A stretch of 64,000 nucleotides of DNA, from NCBI RefSeq assembly GCF_014203115.1, contig NZ_JACHIJ010000002.1, positions 248,001 to 312,000 of the forward strand. The letters run 5' to 3'. Both the position numbers and the translations under genes were made by a program. Source of the DNA: Afipia massiliensis (GTDB taxonomy: Bacteria > Pseudomonadota > Alphaproteobacteria > Rhizobiales > Xanthobacteraceae). Below the pieces are notes generated by a model. It saw only the letters and a program-made list of their open reading frames with translations, did no database searches and was not told where the DNA came from. Each line of letters begins with the position of its first letter. Positions within the stretch are counted from its first letter, which is position 1. This document shows, piece by piece, positions 1 through 9,045 of this stretch.

Positions 1-1
1 T

Positions 2-2467
2 CATGAACACGATCACGGCGAACATGAGCATGGCGAGCACAGCCGTGATCAGCACAGCCATGGCGATCGCGCCGATGACGATCACGCTGCACACGTCCAT
101 GACGATCATCCACATGAGACTGAACAAGCTGCTGCGCCCGTCGCTCAAGACACGCCGAGCACATCTGCGAGCGAACAAGCTGAAGCGGCTCACGATCATT
201 CGCACGACGACGATGCACATGACGACCAACCGCATGAGCGTCATGCGCACGACGACTCCCGTGACGCCGAATCCGCTCCCCGCGGCGATGATCATCAGGA
301 CGACCATGCCGACGATGCGGATGACGACGAAGACGGTGACGACGCCGAAGAGGAAGTCGTCGAGTCGGTCGGTGGCGACGACGTGCTGGAAGAAGTGCCG
401 GAGCGCGCCTTCCGCCCGCGCCGTCAGTACAAGATTCAGGAAGTCATCAAGCGCCGCCAGGTGATGCTGGTTCAGGTCGTAAAGGAAGAGCGCGGCAACA
501 AGGGCGCGGCGCTAACGACCTATCTCTCGCTCGCAGGCCGCTACGCCGTCCTGATGCCCAACACCGCACGCGGCGGCGGCATCAGCCGCAAGATTACCTC
601 GGCGCAGGATCGCAATCGCCTGAAGGACGTGGTGCAGGATCTCGACGTGCCTGAGGGCATGGGGATCATTCTGCGCACCGCCGGCGCGTCGCGCACCAAG
701 CCCGAGATCAAGCGCGACTTCGAATACCTGATCCGGATGTGGGAAACCGTCCGCGACACCACGCTGAAATCACAGGCCCCCACCCTCGTCTACGAGGAAG
801 GTTCGCTGATCAAGCGCTCGCTGCGCGACCTCTACAACAAGGAAATCGACGAAGTCCTCGTCGCCGGCGAGTCCGGCTTCACCGAGGCGCGCGATTTCAT
901 GAAAATGCTGATGCCGACCAATGTGAGGTCGGTGAAGCAATATCGCGACGGCCAACCGCTGTTCTCGCGCATGGGCGTCGAGAGCCAGCTCGACGCGATG
1001 TTCTCGCCGACGGTCACTTTGCGGTCTGGCGGTTACATCGTCATCAACCAGACCGAAGCACTGGTCTCGATTGACGTGAACTCGGGCCGTTCCACCCGCG
1101 AGCACCATATCGAGGACACCGCGCTCAAGACAAATCTTGAAGCCGCCGAGGAAGTCGCACGGCAGCTCCGGTTGCGCGATCTCGCGGGACTGATCGTCAT
1201 CGACTTCATCGACATGGACGAGAAGCGGAACAACCGCTCCGTCGAGCGCAAGCTCAGCGACTGCCTGCGGCAGGACCGCGCTCGCATTCAGGTTGGCCGC
1301 ATCTCCCATTTTGGCTTGCTCGAAATGTCGCGCCAGCGCATCCGCGCCAGCGTGCTGGAAAGCTCGACCGAACCGTGCCCACATTGCGGCGGCAGCGGCC
1401 ACGTCCGTTCGGTTTCGTCCGTCGCGCTGCAATTGCTGCGCGGCCTCGAAGAAACCCTGATGAAGGGTCCGACCCACAACCTCACGGTGCGCACGCGTAC
1501 CGACGTGGCGCTCTATGTCCTCAATCACAAGCGCGGTCACCTGCGCGATCTGGAAAGCAGCTTCAAGGTTACGCTGGCAGTCATCGCCGACGGGACAATC
1601 AGCGGCCAGCAGTCCTTCGTGATCGATCGTGGCGAAGCCGTCCATACGCTCGAGGCCGCCAAGGCAATCCTTGCCGCGCAGCTCGCCGCTTCTCCAGCTG
1701 CGGTCGAGGATACTTACGACTACGAAGACGACGAAACGTTTGAAGCCGAAGCCGAGCTCGAAGGCGACGATGAAGCCGAAGGCGCGGAAGCTCAATCCGC
1801 TGACACGGGTGCTGTGGCGGAAGGCGAAGAAGGTCAGCGCCGCAAGCGCCGCCGCCGTCGGCGTGGCCGTGGCGAGGGGCGTGAAGGTGCTGCTCCCGCT
1901 GATCAGAACGCCGCTCAGGGATCTGCAACGCAGGCTGAGGCCACGGACGACGATAGCGAAGAAGGTGACGACGAGCAGGAAGACCAGAGCGGCGAACAGC
2001 GCGCCGACCAGGCAAACGGCGAGCGCCGTCCGCGCCGCCGTGGCCGTCGCGGTGGCCGCCGCCGCCGTGGAGGCAACGAAGCCGGCGAAGGTGCTCAGCC
2101 CGGCGAGGGAATCGTCTCGACGATTGCCGACGACTTCGGACCGTTGCCTGAATCCGAATCCGCCGAAGCTGTCGCCGATCTGTCGGCGCCGGCAGAGCCG
2201 GTCCGCGACGAACCTCCGGCTCCCGCTCCGCAAGCTGAGCCCGTGTCACACCACATCTCGACGCCTGAAGATGTCGAGGCTGCTCCGCGCAAACGATCGA
2301 CCGTCCGCGAGAAGGTGAGCTTCTTCTTCGGAGAGACGCCGAAAGCCGAGCCGGAGCCAACCCCGGTTCAGACACCAGCTTCTTCGAGCGAGCCAGCGCC
2401 TTCTGAACAGCCGAGCGAGCCTGCCCAACCGCGCCGCGCGGGCTGGTGGTCACGGCGCGGCGAGTAG
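2..2467 (+). CDS. rne: Ribonuclease E, 5'-truncated by window edge
   Basis: Endoribonuclease of the RNase E/G family, central to mRNA decay and rRNA processing. The gene enters from the left and stays open in this frame from base 2. The first ~125 codons are an extremely His/Asp/Glu-rich stretch, after which S1-domain sequence resumes (YKIQEVIKRRQ), so this is an insert in the S1 domain. The catalytic DNase I-like region carries VIDFIDMDEKRN and LRQDRARIQ, where the two metal-binding Asp residues are expected, and the Zn-link is CPHC. The C-terminal scaffold has two Arg-rich blocks, typical of RNA binding, and ends in a short Trp-containing motif (RAGWWSRR). The true start lies outside the window. 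Confidence 0.97.
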   Translation, partial: HEHDHGEHEHGEHSRDQHSHGDRADDDHAAHVHDDHPHETEQAAAPVAQDTPSTSASEQAEAAHDHSHDDDAHDDQPHERHAHDDSRDAESAPRGDDHQDDHADDADDDEDGDDAEEEVVESVGGDDVLEEVPERAFRPRRQYKIQEVIKRRQVMLVQVVKEERGNKGAALTTYLSLAGRYAVLMPNTARGGGISRKITSAQDRNRLKDVVQDLDVPEGMGIILRTAGASRTKPEIKRDFEYLIRMWETVRDTTLKSQAPTLVYEEGSLIKRSLRDLYNKEIDEVLVAGESGFTEARDFMKMLMPTNVRSVKQYRDGQPLFSRMGVESQLDAMFSPTVTLRSGGYIVINQTEALVSIDVNSGRSTREHHIEDTALKTNLEAAEEVARQLRLRDLAGLIVIDFIDMDEKRNNRSVERKLSDCLRQDRARIQVGRISHFGLLEMSRQRIRASVLESSTEPCPHCGGSGHVRSVSSVALQLLRGLEETLMKGPTHNLTVRTRTDVALYVLNHKRGHLRDLESSFKVTLAVIADGTISGQQSFVIDRGEAVHTLEAAKAILAAQLAASPAAVEDTYDYEDDETFEAEAELEGDDEAEGAEAQSADTGAVAEGEEGQRRKRRRRRRGRGEGREGAAPADQNAAQGSATQAEATDDDSEEGDDEQEDQSGEQRADQANGERRPRRRGRRGGRRRRGGNEAGEGAQPGEGIVSTIADDFGPLPESESAEAVADLSAPAEPVRDEPPAPAPQAEPVSHHISTPEDVEAAPRKRSTVREKVSFFFGETPKAEPEPTPVQTPASSSEPAPSEQPSEPAQPRRAGWWSRRGE

Positions 2468-2491
2468 CACCCAGACTATCGTCAAAAATGA

Positions 2492-2522
2492 AACCGCCCG
2501 CTTCACAGCGGGCGGTTATTTA
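2492..2522. terminator. Bidirectional intrinsic terminator between rne and the aminotransferase gene
   Basis: A perfect 11-bp stem (AACCGCCCGCT / AGCGGGCGGTT) closes a 4-nt loop, 25 bases after the rne stop. It is followed by ATTTATT on the plus strand and by TTCATTTTT on the minus strand, so it can serve both convergent genes. Confidence 0.88.
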
Positions 2523-2546
2523 TTGCGGCCTTGCCACGACCGCCGA

Positions 2547-3737
2547 TCAGCCCTTGGCCAGCCAGCGCGTAATCCGCGCCACCGCTTCCGTGATCTCCTG
2601 CGTCGAGCGCGAGTAGGAAAAGCGCACGAACGACTTTCCGTGGAACGGATCGAAATCCACACCCGGCGTCGCCGCCACATGCGCCTGCTGCAACATCGCC
2701 TTGGCGAATTCGAAACTGTCGGAATTGAACTTCGACACATCCGCGTAAAGATAGAACGCACCGTCCACCGGCAAGAATTCCGTCAGGCCGACTTTCGGCA
2801 GACCATCGATCAGGATACGGCGGTTCTCTTCATAGCCGTGCTTGATCACATCCATTTCGGCGCAGCCGTCGAACGCGGCTTCGGCCGCGATCTGCGACAA
2901 TGTCGGCACCGAAATCGACAGGTTTTGCTGCAGCGTTTCAACGGAACGCACCAATCCCTCGGGTACGACGATCCAGCCCACACGCCAGCCGGTCATGCAG
3001 AAGTACTTCGAGAACGAATTGATGATGATCGCCTCGGACGACAGTTGCGCAGCCGTCACCGCCGGGAATGCGTAGTCGAGGCCGTGATAGATTTCGTCCG
3101 AAATGAACCGGATATCCGCGCTGTCCGCCGCGGCAATCAGATCGGTCATCGCCTCGCGCGTCATCATGGTGCCGGTCGGATTGGCGGGGCTGGCAACCAG
3201 CACGCCTTTGAGAGGTGTCTTCCGATGAGCCTCCAGCAACATCTCGCCGGTGAGTGCGTGCCGCGTGGCGCTGGTGGTTTCGATCAAGACCGGTTCGCAT
3301 CCAAGCGCACGCAGAATATGACGATATGGCGGATAGCCCGGCGACGTGATGGCGACCCTGTCGCCCGGCTCGAACGCAGACAGGAACGCGAGAACGAAGG
3401 CGCCCGAGGAGCCTGTGGTGATCACTATACGGGCGGGATCGACATCCTGCGCGTAGGTTTCGCGGTAGTGGCGCGAGATCCGCCGGCGCAATGAAGGGAT
3501 ACCGATGGCAGAGGTGTAGTCGATTTTGCCGACATCGAGTGCTGCCTGCGCGGCGGCAATGGCCGTCTGCGGCGCAGGCGCTGCCGGCTGCCCGACCTCC
3601 ATGTGAATCACATTGCCGCCCTCGGCCTCGATTTTGGCCGCGGCCGCCATCACGTCCATCACCATGAACGGCGGAACATTGCCGCGGCTGGAGGGCTTCA
3701 AAAGGCCTTTTGCCTTGTCTCTGAGTGTCACAACCAT
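2547..3737 (-). CDS. PLP-dependent aminotransferase (class I/II)
   Basis: Fold-type I aminotransferase of 396 residues, probably acting on an amino acid/2-oxo acid pair; the substrate cannot be read from sequence. Diagnostic segments are ASPANPTGT, the SDEIYHGL segment with the cofactor-ring Asp, and NSFSKYFCMTGWRVGW with the Schiff-base Lys. I chose the ATG at 3737 over an in-frame start at 3773, because the longer version would read through an inverted repeat and add residues unlike the family. The gene converges on rne across a shared terminator. Confidence 0.9.
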   Translation of the reverse strand: MVVTLRDKAKGLLKPSSRGNVPPFMVMDVMAAAAKIEAEGGNVIHMEVGQPAAPAPQTAIAAAQAALDVGKIDYTSAIGIPSLRRRISRHYRETYAQDVDPARIVITTGSSGAFVLAFLSAFEPGDRVAITSPGYPPYRHILRALGCEPVLIETTSATRHALTGEMLLEAHRKTPLKGVLVASPANPTGTMMTREAMTDLIAAADSADIRFISDEIYHGLDYAFPAVTAAQLSSEAIIINSFSKYFCMTGWRVGWIVVPEGLVRSVETLQQNLSISVPTLSQIAAEAAFDGCAEMDVIKHGYEENRRILIDGLPKVGLTEFLPVDGAFYLYADVSKFNSDSFEFAKAMLQQAHVAATPGVDFDPFHGKSFVRFSYSRSTQEITEAVARITRWLAKG

Positions 3738-3742
3738 TGTCC

Positions 3743-3797
3743 TGAATCCGAAGTTCGCCTCATTTTGCAGCACTCTCCATAGCGAACTTCGGATTCA
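3743..3797. repeat. Inverted repeat upstream of the aminotransferase gene
   Basis: Two perfect 16-bp arms, TGAATCCGAAGTTCGC (3743-3758) and its complement (3782-3797), flank a 23-nt loop. The inner arm ends only 5 bp before the chosen start codon of the minus-strand gene, so the element lies in its leader. It looks like a dispersed REP-like palindrome, although an operator is possible. Confidence 0.75.
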
Positions 3798-3821
3798 AAA
3801 GGACACTGGAAAATTACAATT

Positions 3822-3898
3822 CTAGTGTGGTTTTGGTTCGCAAGTCCGCAAGTGTGCGTGCCGCCGAAAGGATGCGGACTTACGAACCACCACACTAG
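3822..3898. repeat. Second large imperfect palindrome
   Basis: The left arm, from CTAGTGTGG at 3822 to CCGCA at 3850, pairs with TGCGGACTTACGAACC...CACTAG at 3873-3898 with small mismatches and a 3-nt length difference, around a loop of about 22 nt. Together with the palindrome at 3743-3797 it fills most of the 307-bp gap before the M48 protease gene. It resembles intergenic palindromic repeats of Bradyrhizobium relatives; this assignment is from memory. Confidence 0.72.
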
Positions 3899-4044
3899 CA
3901 TGAAATCTGCTGTTCCCCGGGATGGCGACATGCGAGGAAGCATGCGGCGCCGTGCCGTTCTACCGCCGCATTCGGCGGCTTGTTAGACTTTGATTTTAGC
4001 ACCCTACAGGCTGCCGCTCCATTGCCAAGCTCGCTGACCAAGCC

Positions 4045-5487
4045 ATGACAAATGTCCCCTTGACCATGCCAGGCGAACGCTCGTCCGTCCGCGTACCCGT
4101 CACCGGATGGTTCCGTCTCGGACAATCGTTCGCGCGGCGCGCGACCGCGATCGTCACGACGGCGGCATTGCTCGTCGCGTCATGGCCGGTTCATGCGCAA
4201 CAGAGAGCCGGCGGAGGCCTTCCGCTGCTGCGCGACGCCGAAACCGAGCAACTCCTGCGCGACTACACCCGCCCTATCCTGCGCGCGGCAGGGCTCGAGA
4301 AGCACAACATTCAGGTCGTCATCATCAACGAGTCGTCGTTCAACGCGTTTGTTGCCGACGGTCGCCGGATTTTCGTCAACTACGGTGCATTGCGCGAGTC
4401 CGATACGCCCAACCAGATCATCGGCGTGCTTGCGCACGAAACGGGGCATCTGGCCGGCGGACATCTCTCAAAGCTGCGCGAGCAGATTTCCCGCGCACAA
4501 ACACAGATGATCATCGCCATGCTGCTCGGTCTGGGTGCAGCGGTGGCTGGCGCGCGTTCGGGGGCCGGAAGCGCTGGCGCGGCGGCGGTCGCAGCCCCCC
4601 AGGCCGCCATCATGCGCACCATGCTGTCCTATCAAAGGCAGCAGGAAGAAAACGCCGACAAGGCGGGCGTGAAATTTCTCAACGCCACCGGCCAGTCGGC
4701 CAAGGGCATGTATGAGACATTCAAACGCTTCTCGGAGCAAAGTCTGTACGCGTCCCGCGGCGCCGATCCCTACAACATGTCTCACCCGATGCCCGCCGAA
4801 CGCGTCAGGGCACTGGAGGAACTGGCAAAGTCGAGTCCGTATTGGGATAAGAAAGACGATGCGGCTCTGCAGCTTCGTCACGACATGATGCGCGCCAAGG
4901 TATCCGGCTTCATGGAACGCGCGGACACCGTAAATCGTCGCTACCCGGCCTCGAACGACAGCCTGCCCGCGCGCTATGCCCGCGCCATCGCCACCTATCG
5001 TCACGGGGATCTGCGCAGCGCCCAGTCCCAGATCGACGCCTTGATCCGCGTGCAGCCCAACAATCCTTACTTTTATGAGCTGAAGGGTCAGGCTCTGCTC
5101 GAAGGCGGCAAGCCGGTCGAGGCCATCGCCCCCCTGCGCAAGGCGGTGCAACTGTCCAACAACGCACCGCTCATCGAGATGTTACTTGGCCAGGCCTTCG
5201 TGGCATCCGAGAATAAGGCCTACGCTGAGGAGGCCATCAAGATTCTGCGCGCCGCGCTGATACGGGAACCGGAAGCAGCGCTTGGATATACGCAGCTCGC
5301 AATGGCTTACGGCCGCAAGGGTGACTACGCGGAAGCCGATCTCGCCTCGGCACAGGCAGCCTTTCTGCGCGGAGACCAGAAAACGGCGCGAGACCTCGCC
5401 TCGCGCGCGAAGACGAGGTTCGCCATCGGCACGCCCGGTTGGGTCAAGGCCGACGATATCGTTAATACGAAGCCGATAAAGAATTGA
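4045..5487 (+). CDS. Periplasmic M48 metalloprotease with TPR-like C-terminus (BepA-like)
   Basis: Zn-dependent peptidase of the M48 family, 480 residues. An N-terminal hydrophobic segment ending near VHAQQ is a signal peptide, placing the enzyme in the periplasm. The zinc motif is HETGH, with a downstream QEENADKAG segment supplying the third ligand. A Gly/Ala-rich membrane-leaning stretch follows the motif. The C-terminal ~200 residues are helical TPR-like repeats. This architecture matches BepA (YfgC), which works in outer-membrane protein quality control in enterics. The dsbA-like gene follows 40 bp downstream, consistent with shared envelope maintenance. Confidence 0.92.
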   Translation: MTNVPLTMPGERSSVRVPVTGWFRLGQSFARRATAIVTTAALLVASWPVHAQQRAGGGLPLLRDAETEQLLRDYTRPILRAAGLEKHNIQVVIINESSFNAFVADGRRIFVNYGALRESDTPNQIIGVLAHETGHLAGGHLSKLREQISRAQTQMIIAMLLGLGAAVAGARSGAGSAGAAAVAAPQAAIMRTMLSYQRQQEENADKAGVKFLNATGQSAKGMYETFKRFSEQSLYASRGADPYNMSHPMPAERVRALEELAKSSPYWDKKDDAALQLRHDMMRAKVSGFMERADTVNRRYPASNDSLPARYARAIATYRHGDLRSAQSQIDALIRVQPNNPYFYELKGQALLEGGKPVEAIAPLRKAVQLSNNAPLIEMLLGQAFVASENKAYAEEAIKILRAALIREPEAALGYTQLAMAYGRKGDYAEADLASAQAAFLRGDQKTARDLASRAKTRFAIGTPGWVKADDIVNTKPIKN

Positions 5488-5527
5488 ACTCCGGCGTTGC
5501 CGGTCCAAACCGTCCGAAGGGATACTC

Positions 5528-6292
5528 ATGTTCTCGCTCCGCTCTCTTGCTCCCCTCGCCTTCGCACTGGTGCTGGGTTTGCCTGCCGCGTCGCATGCGC
5601 AGTCATTCAACGACGCTCAGCGCAGCGAGATTCAAAAAATCATCAAGGACTATCTCGTCGCCAATCCCGAACTGCTTGAGGAGATGTCCGCCGAGTTGCA
5701 GAAGCGACAGGCTGTGGCAGAAGCCGAAAAGCATCGCGCCGCCGTCCAGAAAAATGCGGACACGATTTTCAAGTCGCCGCGTGGTGTTGTTGTCGGCAAC
5801 CGCGATGGCGACGTGAATTTCGTCGAATTTTTCGACTACAATTGCGGCTACTGCAAACACGCCATGGTCGACATGCTCGCTCTGATGAAATCGGATCCGA
5901 AACTGCGCGTCGTGCTGAAGGAGTTCCCGGTGCTCGGGCCAAGTTCAGTCGAAGCCGCGCAGGTCGGGATCGCGGTCCGCATGCAGGATCCGACCGGCAA
6001 GAAGTACCTCGATTTCCACCAGAAGCTGCTGAACGGACGCGGACAGGCTGACAAGGCCCGCGCCATGGCAGCGGCCAAGGACGCCGGCGCCGACATGGCC
6101 AAGCTCGAAAAGGACATGACCAGCCCCGAAATCAGCGCGACCCTGAATGAGAACTTCAAGCTCGCAGAAGAGATGGGTCTCAACGGGACGCCGAGCTACG
6201 TGATCGGAAAGGACGTCGTGGTCGGCGCGGTCGGCGCGGCAGGCCTGGCCAAGAAAATCTCGGAGGCTCGTTGCGGCAAAGCGACCTGCTAG
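5528..6292 (+). CDS. DsbA-family periplasmic thiol:disulfide protein
   Basis: Thioredoxin-fold oxidoreductase of 254 residues. A cleavable signal peptide ends near ASHAQS. An N-terminal helical extension (residues ~30-80, IIKDYLVANPELLEEM) resembles the oligomerisation segment of ScsC-type proteins. The active site is C106-G-Y-C109, and the cis-Pro loop is GTPSYVIG. The SD sequence AAGGGA lies 7 nt before the ATG. It may be an oxidase or an isomerase; the N-terminal extension slightly favours an ScsC-like isomerase or metal-stress protein. It follows the M48 protease gene in the same direction. Confidence 0.9.
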   Translation: MFSLRSLAPLAFALVLGLPAASHAQSFNDAQRSEIQKIIKDYLVANPELLEEMSAELQKRQAVAEAEKHRAAVQKNADTIFKSPRGVVVGNRDGDVNFVEFFDYNCGYCKHAMVDMLALMKSDPKLRVVLKEFPVLGPSSVEAAQVGIAVRMQDPTGKKYLDFHQKLLNGRGQADKARAMAAAKDAGADMAKLEKDMTSPEISATLNENFKLAEEMGLNGTPSYVIGKDVVVGAVGAAGLAKKISEARCGKATC

Positions 6293-6303
6293 GCCCGGAA
6301 CCG

Positions 6304-6340
6304 TCCCGGAGGTCTTGGGGGTATCCGAAGACCGCCGGGA
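6304..6340 (+). terminator. Hairpin after the dsbA-like gene
   Basis: TCCCGGAGGTCTT (6304-6316) pairs with AAGACCGCCGGGA (6328-6340) with one mismatch. No U-run follows, so it may be an attenuating or 3'-protecting hairpin rather than a classical terminator. Confidence 0.5.
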
Positions 6341-6528
6341 ACATCCGTTAATATTGGTTAACCAACGATTTCAGGGCCTTCTATCAGGCTTTTCGGGTGA
6401 TTTCTGAACCATTTGGCAGGGGACGGCGAAGCCGATCAGGCTTCCCTCCCGGCCTCATGTTGCCTATAAACCGGCCGAAGCCGCGCGCGCCGCATCATTT
6501 CGCCGACATTGCTGGGTTTGGTTTTCGG

Positions 6529-6984
6529 ATGGCAAAGACGATCTACGTGCTCAACGGGCCGAACCTCAATCTGCTCGGCACCCGCGAGCCGGAGATCTAT
6601 GGCCATCACACACTGGCCGACGTGGAAAAGCTCTGCCACGACAGCGCCGCCCTTTACGGCCTCACGGCGGACTGCCGCCAATCAAACCGCGAGGGCGAGC
6701 TGATCGATTTCGTTCATGAGGCGGGGGCAAAAAAGGCTGCCGGCATTATCGTTAATGCAGGCGGATATTCCCACACCTCGATCGCGCTCCACGACGCCTT
6801 GGTCGCGGTTAAACTCCCGACGATTGAAGTTCACGTATCAAACATCTACGCGCGCGAACCCTTTCGTCACCACTCCTTCGTCGCATCGGCAGCCGTGGCA
6901 ACGCTGTGCGGCTTCGGAATTGACGGCTATCGCCTCGCTATCAGCGGCCTCGCCGCCAAGATCGGCGCCAAGGCAAAAGCCTGA
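6529..6984 (+). CDS. aroQ: Type II 3-dehydroquinate dehydratase
   Basis: Dehydrates 3-dehydroquinate to 3-dehydroshikimate in the shikimate pathway; the family is a cytosolic dodecamer. The 151-residue product is standard length. The N-terminus reads [20 protein letters not shown], with the conserved Asn and lid Arg/Tyr. [22 protein letters not shown] and [17 protein letters not shown] carry the remaining active-site signatures. An open frame extends upstream to 6397, but ATG 6529 gives the family N-terminus. accB follows 35 bp downstream. Confidence 0.97.
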   Translation: MAKTIYVLNGPNLNLLGTREPEIYGHHTLADVEKLCHDSAALYGLTADCRQSNREGELIDFVHEAGAKKAAGIIVNAGGYSHTSIALHDALVAVKLPTIEVHVSNIYAREPFRHHSFVASAAVATLCGFGIDGYRLAISGLAAKIGAKAKA

Positions 6985-7019
6985 TCCTGTTTGTCAGTTA
7001 AGAAAGCTCCGGATTTCAC

Positions 7020-7514
7020 ATGGCCGCTTCGCCGAAAGAACCATCTGCTCCTAAAGAAAAGCCAGCCGACGAGCGCGAGCTCATTCGCGAGCTGGCAATG
7101 CTGCTCGACGAAACCAATCTCACGGAAATCGAGATCGAGCGTGCCGGATTGCGCCTGCGGGTTGCACGTAACATCAGCATCGCGGCAGCCGCACCTGTCT
7201 CCTATCACCCCGCCCCCGCCGCGGCGGCTCCGGCATCCGCACCTGTTGCGGCGGCGACGTCTGCCGACATCTCGAAGCATCCCGGTGCGGTCCCCTCGCC
7301 GATGGTCGGCACCGCCTATCTTGCGTCCGAACCCGGCGCGAAGCCGTTCATCGACGTCGGCAGCAAGGTCAAGGTTGGCGATACGCTCATCATCATCGAA
7401 GCGATGAAGACGATGAACCAGATCCCGTCGACGCGCGCCGGCACCGTCACGCAAATCCTCGTCGAAGACGGCCAGCCCGTCGAATTCGGCGAACCGCTCG
7501 TCATCATTGAATAA
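7020..7514 (+). CDS. accB: Biotin carboxyl carrier protein of acetyl-CoA carboxylase
   Basis: Carries biotin between the biotin carboxylase and carboxyltransferase halves of acetyl-CoA carboxylase. It has 164 residues. An N-terminal helical segment (~18-50) is followed by an Ala/Pro-rich linker (~55-82) and a C-terminal lipoyl/biotinyl domain. The biotinylated residue is K130 in EAMKTMN; T replaces the M of the enteric AMKM, as is common in alphaproteobacteria. accC starts 24 bp downstream, so the two are almost certainly cotranscribed. Confidence 0.97.
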   Translation: MAASPKEPSAPKEKPADERELIRELAMLLDETNLTEIEIERAGLRLRVARNISIAAAAPVSYHPAPAAAAPASAPVAAATSADISKHPGAVPSPMVGTAYLASEPGAKPFIDVGSKVKVGDTLIIIEAMKTMNQIPSTRAGTVTQILVEDGQPVEFGEPLVIIE

Positions 7515-7538
7515 TCGTTCTCACCGTCAGGCGCTGCG

Positions 7539-8894
7539 ATGTTCGACAAGATCCTGATTGCCAATCGCGGCGAGATTGCCTTGCGCGTGCTGCGCGCGTG
7601 CAAGGAACTCGGTATCGCGACTGTTGCCGTGCATTCGACCGCGGATGCAAACGCCATGCATGTCCGGCTTGCTGACGAGAGCGTCTGCATCGGACCGCCG
7701 CCCGCCAAGGACAGCTATCTGAACGTGCCGGCGCTGCTCGCAGCGTGCGAAATCACCGGCGCCGATGCGGTTCATCCGGGCTACGGCTTCCTGTCGGAAA
7801 ACGCCCGCTTCGCTGAAATCCTGGCCGACCACAATTTGCATTTCATCGGCCCAAAGGCCGAACACATCCGCCTGATGGGCGACAAGATCGAAGCCAAGAA
7901 AACCGCGCAACGCCTCGGCATTCCCGTGGTGCCTGGCTCTGACGGTGGTGTCGGTCCTGGTGACGATGCCATGGCCATCGCCAAGAAAATCGGGTTTCCC
8001 GTGCTGGTGAAGGCTGCGGCTGGCGGCGGTGGACGCGGCATGAAGGTCGCTCCGACCGAAGCTGATCTGTTGCTCGCGCTATCAACCGCCAGCAACGAAG
8101 CCAAGGCCGCGTTCGGCGACGGATCGGTCTATCTGGAAAAATATCTCGGCAAGCCACGCCATATCGAGATTCAGATTCTCGGCGACGGGCGCGGCGGCGC
8201 GATCCATCTCGGCGAGCGCGATTGTTCTCTCCAGCGCCGTCACCAGAAGGTGTGGGAAGAAGGCCCCTCACCGATCCTGACCGCAGCCGCGCGCGCCAAG
8301 ATCGGCGAGACCTGCGCCAAGGCGATGCGCGAGATGCAGTATCTCGGCGTCGGCACCATCGAATTCCTCTACGAAGACGGCGAGTTCTATTTCATCGAAA
8401 TGAACACGCGCATCCAGGTCGAGCATCCCGTAACCGAGATGATCACCGGCATCGACCTTGTGATTGAGCAGATCCGCGTTGCCGCCGGCGGCGATCTGCC
8501 CTGCACGCAGGACGAGATCGTCATCAACGGCCATGCGATCGAATGCCGGGTCAACGCCGAGAACCCGGTATCCTTCCGGCCTTCGCCGGGCAAGATACTG
8601 CAATACCATCCGCCCGGTGGATTGGGCGTGCGGATCGATTCAGCGGTGTATCAGGGCTATGTCATTCCGCCCTATTACGACTCGCTGGTGGGCAAGCTCA
8701 TCGTCCACGGTAAAACCCGCGGCGAATGCCTGATGCGGCTGCGGCGCGCGCTGGACGAGATGGTGGTGGACGGCGTCGAAACCACGCTGCCGCTGTTCCG
8801 CGGGCTGGTGCGCGAACCCAGCATCATCGACGGCGACTACCACATCCACTGGCTCGAGCATTATCTCGCAGCAGGCGACACCAAGTCGTCGTAG
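7539..8894 (+). CDS. accC: Biotin carboxylase subunit of acetyl-CoA carboxylase
   Basis: ATP-dependent carboxylation of BCCP-biotin, the first step of fatty-acid synthesis. 451 residues, the usual length. The N-terminus is FDKILIANRGEIALRV; the Gly-rich ATP loop is KAAAGGGGRGMK; the biotin and bicarbonate signature EMNTRIQVEHPVTE is intact, including the catalytic Arg. In many Rhizobiales aat follows directly; here a three-gene signalling module lies in between. Confidence 0.97.
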   Translation: MFDKILIANRGEIALRVLRACKELGIATVAVHSTADANAMHVRLADESVCIGPPPAKDSYLNVPALLAACEITGADAVHPGYGFLSENARFAEILADHNLHFIGPKAEHIRLMGDKIEAKKTAQRLGIPVVPGSDGGVGPGDDAMAIAKKIGFPVLVKAAAGGGGRGMKVAPTEADLLLALSTASNEAKAAFGDGSVYLEKYLGKPRHIEIQILGDGRGGAIHLGERDCSLQRRHQKVWEEGPSPILTAAARAKIGETCAKAMREMQYLGVGTIEFLYEDGEFYFIEMNTRIQVEHPVTEMITGIDLVIEQIRVAAGGDLPCTQDEIVINGHAIECRVNAENPVSFRPSPGKILQYHPPGGLGVRIDSAVYQGYVIPPYYDSLVGKLIVHGKTRGECLMRLRRALDEMVVDGVETTLPLFRGLVREPSIIDGDYHIHWLEHYLAAGDTKSS

Positions 8895-8930
8895 GCTTCC
8901 CACTGCTCTATCTTCTTCCGTTCCAGCGAT

Positions 8931-8955
8931 GGAACTAAATTCCTATTTGCACGTT
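8931..8955 (+). promoter_or_regulatory. Putative EcfG (general stress sigma) promoter before the kinase module
   Basis: GGAAC at 8931-8935 and CGTT at 8952-8955 are separated by exactly 16 bp, matching the known alphaproteobacterial EcfG consensus GGAAC-N16/17-CGTT. It lies 90 bp before the histidine kinase start, in the accC-kinase gap. This is a sequence match only. Confidence 0.65.
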
Positions 8956-9045
8956 ATCCTGCGCCTCAGTTATGTTCTTGGGGTTCAAGGGTAGCGATTT
9001 GAATTTTCAGAGATTTCTCTTTCCCGACAACTGCGCAGGACCCGC

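Noticed and set aside
3..464. A Met/Thr-rich open frame at the left edge
   Set aside because: It is the shifted frame of the His/Asp codon run in rne; the rne frame is open from base 2 and joins conserved sequence.
770..2233. A 487-codon open frame antisense to rne
   Set aside because: Composition mirrors the rne codons, and rne has catalytic motifs while this has none.
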